Shown here: positions 6,861-12,236 of the stretch, piece by piece
How positions within the stretch are numbered: the stretch's first letter is position 1
How the letters are laid out: every line of letters begins with the position of its first letter
From: JAKVAV01 sp964651785
GTDB lineage: Bacteria > Bacteroidota > Bacteroidia > Flavobacteriales_D > Cryomorphaceae
Length of the DNA stretch: 12,236 nt
Reading direction: 5' to 3'
NCBI GenBank assembly: GCA_964651785.1
Contig: CAZYWJ010000079.1
Location: 1-12,236 of the forward strand
Notes under the pieces: generated by a model
What the model was told of the DNA's origin: nothing
Seen by the model: the letters and a program-made list of their open reading frames with translations, nothing else
Database searches by the model: none
Made by a program: the position numbers and the translations under genes

Positions 6861-7898
6861 ATGTCATTTTTCAAATCAATCCACCACTTTGCCGTCACTC
6901 TTATTTTATTCAGCGGAAGCTGCCTGTACGCACAGACCGATAGCCTCGTTTTTAACGAGGACAATGTGCTGACCGGTGAGATCAAAACCCTCAACCGCGG
7001 CGTACTGACTATCGAAACCAAGTACAGCGACTCCGACTTTAACATAGAATGGGTCAATGTAAAAGGCATCTACACCGAGCGCCTTTTTACCATAAACCTG
7101 ACCGACCGCAGCTTACTGACCGACGCCAGGATGAGAAGCATCAGTGCCGACAGCGTCGAGATCACCACGGCCCTCTTCTTCCGCACGGTAGCTTTGGAAG
7201 ATATCGTGTACTTCCGGAAAGTGAAAAAAACCTTTTGGGATCGACTCTCGGCATCGGTAGATTTAGGGTTCAGCCTTACCAAGGCCAACAGCCTGAAACA
7301 GTACAATGCCTCGGTAAACCTTGGCTACAAGACCGAGCGATGGACCTTCAACGGTTCTTACCGTCAGGTGCTTTCCGATCAGGACGACATAGAACCTACC
7401 GAACGGACGGACGGATCGGTAACGGCTGACTACATGTTGCGAAACGGAATATTCTTCGGTGCTTCGCTTAACTTCCTGTCGAATACCGAACAACGTCTCG
7501 ACCTGCGTACCACCGGTGGACTGGGTGCGGGGTATTATTTTATCCGAAATAACCACATGTATTGGAATGGCTTTCTGGGGGTGGCAATAAATAATGAAGA
7601 CTTTGCCGAAACGCCCGAAGAGCCCTCGGCCGACCGCGAAAGCTACGAAGGAATTGTAGGTACTGAGCTCAACCTCTACGACGTAGGCGATCTGAACCTC
7701 ATGACCAACACCTATTGGTATCCGAGTTTTACCGAAGCGGGTCGTAATCGTGTGGACTTCCGATTCGATCTGTCCTACGATTTACCCCGCGACTTCTACG
7801 TGAAGACGGGCCTTACGGTAAACTACGACAGCAAACCCGCCCCCGGCGCTTCCGATACGGATTATGTGATTGTAACGGGTTTCGGGTGGGAGTTGTAG
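6861..7898 (+). CDS. DUF481 (YdiY-like) outer membrane barrel protein
   Basis: 345 residues, with signal peptide cleaved after LYA (residue 24). Residues ~25-120 form a small beta domain (VLTGEIKTLNRGVLTIETKYSD, then IEWVNVKGIYTERLFTI) that is the usual N-terminal part of Bacteroidota DUF481 proteins. Residues ~125-345 are a barrel with regular two-residue periodicity: SVDLGFSLTKANSLKQY, NASVNLGYKTERWTFNGSY, TADYMLRNGIFFGASLNF and GLGAGYYFI, ending DYVIVTGFGWEL. DUF481 includes the salt-induced outer membrane protein YdiY; molecular function is unknown. It lies 31 nt after the preceding barrel gene and is probably in the same transcript as HAD and FGE. No intrinsic terminator was seen after it. 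The family call is good; any link to sulfated substrates is inference from position. Confidence 0.88.
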   Translation: MSFFKSIHHFAVTLILFSGSCLYAQTDSLVFNEDNVLTGEIKTLNRGVLTIETKYSDSDFNIEWVNVKGIYTERLFTINLTDRSLLTDARMRSISADSVEITTALFFRTVALEDIVYFRKVKKTFWDRLSASVDLGFSLTKANSLKQYNASVNLGYKTERWTFNGSYRQVLSDQDDIEPTERTDGSVTADYMLRNGIFFGASLNFLSNTEQRLDLRTTGGLGAGYYFIRNNHMYWNGFLGVAINNEDFAETPEEPSADRESYEGIVGTELNLYDVGDLNLMTNTYWYPSFTEAGRNRVDFRFDLSYDLPRDFYVKTGLTVNYDSKPAPGASDTDYVIVTGFGWEL

Positions 7899-8024
7899 AG
7901 ATAGCTGATTATGAGAATGGATTGAGAGGTAGCTTTGAAATCTCAGACTTCTCCGGAATCCATGATAAAAACAAATATGGATGCGGGATATTAAAGGTTA
8001 AGGGTATTCGTTTACAGTCAACCT

Positions 8025-8285
8025 ATGAAATCAAACAAGTGGAAATTACTAATCGCTATTCTTGCAGATTTTCTCTCTTTAGCTCTGCTGATAATTGCTT
8101 TGACCATCTCTGAGGAAACTGTTTATGAATTAGATAGTGGACTTGATATAACTCTTTTTACTACGCAAGCAATTTGCTACCTGCTGATATTTTGGTTTAG
8201 CCTGAATATTGTGTCGCTTTGCTATTTAGCTTTTAGAGGAATTCTTTATTTCATACCAAGACTGAAGAGTCTGATTTATTCATAA
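8025..8285 (+). CDS. small two-helix membrane protein, unknown function
   Basis: 86 residues from an ATG at 8025. Residues 1-7 are basic (MKSNKWK) and are followed by a strong transmembrane helix (8-28). After a short acidic loop (SEETVYELDSGLD) comes a second helix of about residues 47-70 (AICYLLIFWFSLNIVSLCYLAF) and a basic tail (RGILYFIPRLKSLIYS). The positive-inside pattern puts both ends in the cytoplasm. The region is more AT-rich than the flanking genes. No homologous family is recognised. It could be an accessory small membrane protein or a chance frame; the clean start and the two helices with basic ends favour a real gene. It follows DUF481 by 126 nt in which I see nothing. Confidence 0.5.
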   Translation: MKSNKWKLLIAILADFLSLALLIIALTISEETVYELDSGLDITLFTTQAICYLLIFWFSLNIVSLCYLAFRGILYFIPRLKSLIYS

Positions 8286-8349
8286 AAGGTAGTAGGCTTT
8301 TCTTAATAAGTTCTAAGATACTCCGAGGGAGAATAGATTTTGACAGACG

Positions 8350-8416
8350 TCACAAAGAGTAATTAGGGTAAATCAGATCAAAAAAAAACATTGGTATCAA
8401 ATAGTACTTTTCTCAC
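8350..8416 (-). pseudogene. broken 5' remnant of a PIN-domain (VapC-like) toxin
   Basis: On the minus strand a GTG at 8416-8414 opens MRKVLFDTNVFF, the typical first strand of PIN-domain ribonucleases (M-x-x-x-L-x-D-T-N-x-F-x-D-L-I), including the first catalytic Asp (Asp7). It then hits TGA at 8380-8378 right after a run of nine T (8388-8380). With one T fewer the frame would continue DLIYPNYSL and stop at 8352-8350; DLI is exactly what the family expects next. Nothing PIN-like follows, so the rest of the gene has been lost. The GTG overlaps the last 20 bases of the upstream antitoxin-like gene, the usual arrangement for such pairs. The fragment is short, so chance similarity is possible, but position, overlap and motif agree. 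Confidence 0.55.
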
Positions 8417-8699
8417 TCGATTTCTTTTTCAAATAATCTGGTTTCGGATCGTTGACCTCTGAAGCGCTTAAAAATCCCGCCCACTCCTCAACAAATGCAC
8501 TTGCTGATGAGGTATTCAGAGTTGATTCGTTACTTGTAAGTACTACTTCCACTTGCTTTCCTGAGAGTTCAGGGTTTACCTCCAAATGAATAGTACCGTC
8601 CTTAGAAACCTTTGCTTTGTATTTATAAACAGTCATGAAATCTTCTTTGCTAAGGTTCTGATTTACAAAATTCTCATTGTTCGCGTTTTGATTAGCCAT
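8397..8699 (-). CDS. antitoxin-like protein, probable orphan partner of a lost PIN toxin
   Basis: 100 residues from the ATG at 8699, or 79 from Met22 (ATG at 8636). The first 21 residues are asparagine-rich with no visible homology, while a purine-rich AAAGAAGA lies just before Met22, so the shorter start may be the true one. The body has a short beta element (YKYKAKVSKDGTIHL, then PELSGKQVEVVL, residues 25-54), a Ser/Thr-rich linker and a C-terminal helical segment FVEEWAGFLSASEVNDPKPDYLKKK (69-93). This layout, beta DNA-binding-like front and toxin-binding WAGFL tail, is that of Bacteroidota antitoxins found in front of PIN toxins. The start of such a toxin overlaps its 3' end and is broken. 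A perfect inverted repeat sits just upstream of the ATG. Assignment is by pattern, without a database search. Confidence 0.6.
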   Translation of the reverse strand: MANQNANNENFVNQNLSKEDFMTVYKYKAKVSKDGTIHLEVNPELSGKQVEVVLTSNESTLNTSSASAFVEEWAGFLSASEVNDPKPDYLKKKSSEKSTI

Positions 8700-8703
8700 T
8701 CAG

Positions 8704-8729
8704 ATATTTTGAAACTGACTTCAAAATAT
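8704..8729. promoter_or_regulatory. perfect 10-bp inverted repeat, likely operator of the antitoxin-like gene
   Basis: ATATTTTGAA (8704-8713), six bases ACTGAC, then TTCAAAATAT (8720-8729) form a perfect 10-bp palindrome 26 bases long, whose near edge is 4 bases from the ATG of the antitoxin-like gene. Toxin-antitoxin operons are usually repressed by their own antitoxin binding such a site. No T-tract follows in the direction of the gene, so a terminator is unlikely. If translation starts at Met22, the site is in the promoter or leader region, about 67 bases upstream. Confidence 0.5.
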
Positions 8730-8810
8730 GGCTCCCTCTGTCAAGAAGGTGACATTTCGACGGCAATCGACGTTAGGCAAATTAGGAAAAATATACAATA
8801 CACCCCTCTA

Positions 8811-8842
8811 CCTTCCTACAGCTATACGGAAGGCGTTATAGC
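8811..8842 (+). promoter_or_regulatory. two overlapping, mutually exclusive hairpins upstream of the sulfatase
   Basis: In the 264-nt region before the sulfatase, CCTTCC (8811-8816) can pair with GGAAGG (8828-8833). Alternatively GCTATACG (8821-8828) can pair with CGTTATAGC (8834-8842), with one bulged T and a five-base loop. The two stems share base 8828, and the second stem uses the loop of the first, so only one can form. There is no T-tract, so neither is a plain terminator. Whether this stretch is transcribed is not known. The rest of the region is AT-rich, with only weak matches to the Bacteroidota promoter. Confidence 0.3.
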
Positions 8843-8963
8843 CATCTTTCTGCAGCAAAATGCAACATCAGGCTCTCGATTTAAAAATATATCTCTTCAA
8901 ACCCCTTCTCATTTAATTATTTAGATAAATTTATTGCCTTAAAACATCATTAAAACCAAATTC

Positions 8964-11390
8964 ATGTTAAACCGATTCCTCATTGTAGGACTACCCCTTA
9001 TGCTATTCATTAGTGGGTGTGAGGTAAACTCCTCCACTACGAGCGACAAAGACGAAGTCGTGAAAGACAAGTTCAACGGCAAGATAGCCTTGGACATCAG
9101 AGATTCAGAGCCCGACTGGGAGGCTTATACCCCCAAGCGCGCTCCCGAAGGTGCACCGAATATCCTCTTCGTGCTGTATGACGATACGGGCCTCGGTGCC
9201 TGGTCGCCTTACGGTGGCCGCATCAATATGCCCACCATGGACCGCCTGGCCGAAAACGGCCTGACCTACACCCAGTGGCATACCACTGCATTGTGTTCGC
9301 CTACGCGATCTACCATCCTTACGGGAAGAAACCACCACCTGAACGGTATGGCTTCCATTACCGAAACGGCCGACGGATTTCCAGGGGCCAACGGTAGAGT
9401 ACCCGATGACTGTGCCCCCTTTGCCGAGATCATGCGAAACAACGGATGGAGCACCTTCTGGGTAGGTAAGAACCACAATGTGCCCGAAACGGACGTAGCT
9501 CCGGGTGGAAGCCGCGCCTCGTGGCCGCTCTCCATCGGCTTCGATCGCTTCTACGGTTTCATTGGCGGTGAGACCAATAACTGGTACCCCGACCTGGTAA
9601 GAGACAATAGCTTTATAGAAGCGCCTGCCACTCCCGAGGAGGGCTACCATTTGTCGAAAGACTTGGCCGATCAAGCCATCGGTATGCTGAAAGATCAGAA
9701 TGCTTCCAACCCGTCTAAACCGTGGTATATGTGGTTTTGTCCGGGTGCCAACCACGCCCCGCACCATGCTCCCGAAGAATACATTGCCAAGTACAAAGGA
9801 AAGTTTGACGATGGTTACGACGCTTACCGCGATTGGGTAACCGAGCGTATGATCGAGAAGGGGATTTTGCCGGAAGGCACGGAAAACACGGCCGTAAACC
9901 CCATACCGGACAATATGGCCAACCCGGGTGACTTCGTGAGACCTTGGGATGAACTGAACGAAGATGAGAAAACACTCTTCTCGCGAATGGCTGAGGTCTA
10001 CGCAGGCTTTTCGGAATATACCGATGCACAGGTGGGCCGCATAGTGGACTACCTGGAGGAGACGGGTCAACTGGAAAACACCATCGTACTCTACGCTGCC
10101 GACAACGGCGCCTCGGGAGAGGGCAGCCCCAACGGATCGGTAAATGAGAACAAATTCTTCAACGGATATCCCGATGAACTGGAAGAGAACATGAAGTACC
10201 TCGAGGTATTGGGCGGACCGGAAACCTACAACCACTTCCCTACGGGATGGGCGGCAGCTTTTTCGGCACCCTTCAAGATGTTTAAGCGCTACTCGCAGTT
10301 TGCGGGAGGTACCAACGATCCCCTCGTGATATCCTGGCCAAAGGGCATCAAAGCCCGCGGCGAGATACGCCACCAGTTTCACCACTCGGTAGACATCGTG
10401 CCCACGCTCTTGGAAGTCTGCGGCGTGGAGATGCCCGAAACCTACAACGGTGTGAAGCAAACCCCGCTTTCGGGAGTATCGATGGCCTATACCTTTGATG
10501 CGGCACCCGATGCTGCGACGCAAAAAGACGTGCAGTACTTCTGCATGTTGGGTACGCGCGGTATCTGGAAAGACGGGTGGAAGGCCGTAGCCATTCACGC
10601 GCCCATCAGCGGAAAGGGCAATTTTGACCAAGACGAGTGGGAGCTGTACCATGTGGCCGAAGACCGATCGGAGTCGAAAAACCTGGCCGAGGAGTATCCC
10701 GAAAAGCTCGAAGAGCTGAAGGAGGCCTGGTTTGCCGAAGCTGAGAAGAACAAGGTACTGCCATTGGACGACCGCGGCGCGGCAGAGATCCTCACCATAG
10801 AGCGACCTGCCGAGGAGGCGCCACGCGACCGATACGTGTACTACCCCAATACCTCGCCCGTACCTGAGGCGGTAGCGGTAAACATTCGCGGACGCAACTA
10901 CAAGATACTGGCCAATGTGGAGATCGAAGACGCCGATGCTTCGGGAGTAATCTTCGCGCACGGATCGCGCTTTGGCGGTCACAGCCTCTTCATCAAAGAT
11001 CAGAAGCTGCACTACGTCTACAACTTTCTTGGCATTAAGCCCGAGCAACATTTTGTATCGAGCCAAAAGCTGAAGCCCGGCAAGTATACCCTGGGTATGG
11101 AGTTCGTAAGAGAGTCAGCGGGCGAGTACGGCGAGTCTATGGGTACTGCCAAGCTTTACATCAATGAGGATGTGGTGGCCGAGGGACCCATGAAGACGCA
11201 GCCGGCTAAGTTTACCCTTTCGGGAGACGGGCTGTGCGTAGGCTACGACAGTGGCGATGCGGTAAGCGAGCAGTACACCTCACCGGGCGAGTTTGAAGGC
11301 GGTACCATCCGAGGAGTAGGGGTGACCGTAGAAGGCACGCCCTACATGGACCTGGAAGCCGAAGCCCGCCGACTGATGATGACGCAATAA
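8964..11390 (+). CDS. lipoprotein sulfatase with C-terminal accessory domain
   Basis: 808 residues. Signal peptide with lipobox ISGC (Cys19) anchors it to a membrane. Type I sulfatase core: metal-binding Asp73-Asp74 (LYDDTG), the formylglycine motif Cys111-S-P-T-R115 followed by STILTGR, VGKNHN (167-172), the His-rich GANHAPHHAP (261-270), the second metal site ADNGASG (379-385), then HQFHHSVDIVPTLLE and KDGWKAVA. Around residues 188-213, IGFDRFYGFIGGETNNWYPDL is typical of the longer (~750-800 residue) bacterial arylsulfatases. Residues ~640-790 form an extra beta-rich domain. Cys111 must be oxidised by an FGE, and one with both catalytic cysteines is encoded upstream on the same strand. It would release sulfate from an organic ester; the substrate is unknown. 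It ends at a strong terminator and probably has its own promoter, since the upstream DNA is a separate AT-rich block. Confidence 0.95.
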   Translation: MLNRFLIVGLPLMLFISGCEVNSSTTSDKDEVVKDKFNGKIALDIRDSEPDWEAYTPKRAPEGAPNILFVLYDDTGLGAWSPYGGRINMPTMDRLAENGLTYTQWHTTALCSPTRSTILTGRNHHLNGMASITETADGFPGANGRVPDDCAPFAEIMRNNGWSTFWVGKNHNVPETDVAPGGSRASWPLSIGFDRFYGFIGGETNNWYPDLVRDNSFIEAPATPEEGYHLSKDLADQAIGMLKDQNASNPSKPWYMWFCPGANHAPHHAPEEYIAKYKGKFDDGYDAYRDWVTERMIEKGILPEGTENTAVNPIPDNMANPGDFVRPWDELNEDEKTLFSRMAEVYAGFSEYTDAQVGRIVDYLEETGQLENTIVLYAADNGASGEGSPNGSVNENKFFNGYPDELEENMKYLEVLGGPETYNHFPTGWAAAFSAPFKMFKRYSQFAGGTNDPLVISWPKGIKARGEIRHQFHHSVDIVPTLLEVCGVEMPETYNGVKQTPLSGVSMAYTFDAAPDAATQKDVQYFCMLGTRGIWKDGWKAVAIHAPISGKGNFDQDEWELYHVAEDRSESKNLAEEYPEKLEELKEAWFAEAEKNKVLPLDDRGAAEILTIERPAEEAPRDRYVYYPNTSPVPEAVAVNIRGRNYKILANVEIEDADASGVIFAHGSRFGGHSLFIKDQKLHYVYNFLGIKPEQHFVSSQKLKPGKYTLGMEFVRESAGEYGESMGTAKLYINEDVVAEGPMKTQPAKFTLSGDGLCVGYDSGDAVSEQYTSPGEFEGGTIRGVGVTVEGTPYMDLEAEARRLMMTQ

Positions 11391-11415
11391 GGCTCCTGCC
11401 AATGACCATAATCAC

Positions 11416-11447
11416 AAACCCCGATGCGGATGCGTCGGGGTTTTTTT
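11416..11447 (+). terminator. intrinsic terminator after the sulfatase gene
   Basis: AAACCCCGA (11416-11424) pairs perfectly with TCGGGGTTT (11435-11443) around a ten-base loop, and the hairpin runs into seven T (11441-11447). It begins 26 bases after the sulfatase stop. On the minus strand the hairpin is followed only by TTTGTGATT, so it could help end the TolC-side transcript, but weakly. Confidence 0.9.
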
Positions 11448-11542
11448 ATTGAGAGATGATTGAGGCGGACTAACGTTGCTCGTTTCGGCAAGATGCAGCA
11501 AGAAGTAACTAATGCTCAATTCTGTTTTTCAAACTATAATAA

Positions 11543-11683
11543 ACTTTAAGAAAAACGCACTTTGAAATTGAAATACACACCGGAAAATCCGAGTTTATTC
11601 AGGAATTTTTGAAGCTTTCGAGTGAGGAGACCATAACGAATTTCGAAGCTCTCAAAGAATCGACTCTAACAACCTCCCGCTGA
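11543..11683 (+). pseudogene. start-less antitoxin-like remnant
   Basis: The frame is open from just after a TAA (11540-11542) to a TGA at 11681-11683 and contains no ATG, GTG or early TTG, so it is not translatable as it stands. From 11561 it reads FEIEIHTGKSEFIQEFLKL followed by SSEETITNFEALKES. The stretch KxEFIQEFLKLxSEE-x-I-x-x-x-E resembles small Bacteroidota antitoxins of RelE/ParE-type pairs, which are about 70-80 residues long and usually start closer to MK-x-x-IEIHT. The 3' end overlaps the last 32 bases of the convergent TolC gene, and no toxin follows. It looks like a truncated copy whose start and partner are gone. The similarity was judged by eye on about 34 residues, so this is a cautious call. 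Confidence 0.3.
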
Positions 11684-12236
11684 TGCGCAGCAGTTCGATC
11701 TCGCGCGATTTCGCTTCGTATGCAGCTCTCAAAAAGCGAGACTCAGCGTTGATGGAACTGAGCTGAATGACCCTGAAATCCACATTCGTCAAAGCTCCCA
11801 AGTCATATTGACCCTGAGCAATTTCAAATGCAGCCCGCGCGGCTTCCAAGCTCTCGCGTTCGAGTAATGCCTCCGCCCGACTACTCTCCCAGCGAATATA
11901 AGCTGTTTCCAGAGCTGCTCTTATTTCCTGCGAAAGCTCAGCCGTGCGCAGTTTTTCACTCTCCAAATTGATCTGCGCATTTTGACTGATGATGCGTTCT
12001 TGACCTCCCGAAAACAGATTGAATCGAATGCGAACCCCCATCTCGGGGCCAAAACTTCGGCTGGACTGTAGAAACCCCACTTCATTGGTCTGTCGCTCAA
12101 AATTGTAATTCCCGAATAACTCAACTTCAGGAAAAAGAGCACCTTTAAAAATCTTCGTTTCGCTCAAGGCAATGAGTTCTTGCAATTGTTGCTGATCGAG
12201 TGCGGCATTGTTTTGCTCGGCAGCTTGGCGCAAATC
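11652..12236 (-). CDS. TolC-family outer membrane efflux protein, N-terminal part outside window
   Basis: The last 194 residues of a TolC/OEP (PF02321-type) outer membrane channel, the exit duct of tripartite efflux or type I secretion pumps. The visible half-repeat has the classic order: a coiled-coil helix (DLRQAAEQNNAALDQQQLQEL), strand LFPEVELFGNYNFER (34-48), a second strand GVRIRFNLFSGGQE (67-80) with the family's L-F-x-G-G turn, then long helices (81-140), YDLGALTNVDF (144-154, the conserved Y-x2-G-x5-D-F type motif) and a closing helix to ESIL. The upstream half, signal peptide and start lie beyond base 12236; the frame runs cleanly into the edge. Membrane-fusion and pump genes would be expected upstream. 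Its stop region overlaps the antitoxin-like remnant. Confidence 0.93.
   Translation of the reverse strand, partial: DLRQAAEQNNAALDQQQLQELIALSETKIFKGALFPEVELFGNYNFERQTNEVGFLQSSRSFGPEMGVRIRFNLFSGGQERIISQNAQINLESEKLRTAELSQEIRAALETAYIRWESSRAEALLERESLEAARAAFEIAQGQYDLGALTNVDFRVIQLSSINAESRFLRAAYEAKSREIELLRISGRLLESIL

Noticed and set aside
7886..8113. 75-residue plus-strand frame overlapping the DUF481 end and the small membrane gene
   Set aside because: Overlaps two better genes in another frame, has no signal or family pattern, and its composition looks random.
9105..11066. 653-codon open frame antisense to the sulfatase
   Set aside because: It lies wholly within the sulfatase gene, has no recognisable domain, and long antisense frames are a common by-product of biased codon use in a GC-richer gene.
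1..12236. CRISPR arrays, tRNA or rRNA genes, insertion sequences, SusC/SusD genes
   Set aside because: No regularly spaced repeats, RNA gene signatures, transposase motifs or TonB-receptor pairs were seen on either strand.

Overview
The window looks like part of a Bacteroidota chromosome, probably a marine Flavobacteriales-type organism, assembled as a draft or metagenome scaffold. The reasons are Bacteroidota-style promoter elements (TAnnTTTG) close to start codons, weak or absent Shine-Dalgarno sequences, and families common in that phylum (DUF4197 lipoprotein, DUF2490 and DUF481 barrels, lipoprotein sulfatase). A run of exactly 100 N at 5291-5390 is an assembly gap, so the reading frame that runs through it is not one gene.

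Left part (1-4523) is ordinary chromosome: a SirB1-type transglutaminase-like protein cut by the window edge, a GTG-started nucleoside phosphorylase and a DUF4197 lipoprotein, all on the minus strand. These are followed by a divergently transcribed UDP-glucuronate-4-epimerase-like SDR enzyme (plus) and a DUF2490 outer-membrane barrel (minus).

The centre (4713-7898, plus) is a gene cluster: a secreted HAD-family phosphatase (3' end lost in the gap), a formylglycine-generating enzyme (5' end lost in the gap) with both catalytic cysteines, a small barrel-like outer membrane protein whose start overlaps the FGE stop, and a DUF481 barrel. About 1 kb further on, same strand, is an 808-residue lipoprotein sulfatase (8964-11390) with the C-S-P-T-R signature that an FGE modifies, ending at a strong intrinsic terminator. 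The natural reading is a maturase plus its sulfatase substrate, with a phosphatase and envelope proteins. It is not a SusC/SusD polysaccharide-utilisation locus as far as can be seen.

Between the two halves, 7899-8963 is AT-rich and looks like worn accessory DNA. It holds a small two-helix membrane protein and an antitoxin-like gene with a perfect 10-bp inverted repeat in front of it. Overlapping the end of that gene is the first dozen codons of a PIN-domain toxin (MRKVLFDTNVFF), broken at a nine-T run and then truncated. Past the sulfatase, at 11543-11683, a second antitoxin-like stretch has no start codon and runs into the end of a TolC-family gene. The sulfatase therefore sits between two toxin-antitoxin relics. 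This is the most unusual thing in the window. I do not see a clearly new biological system.
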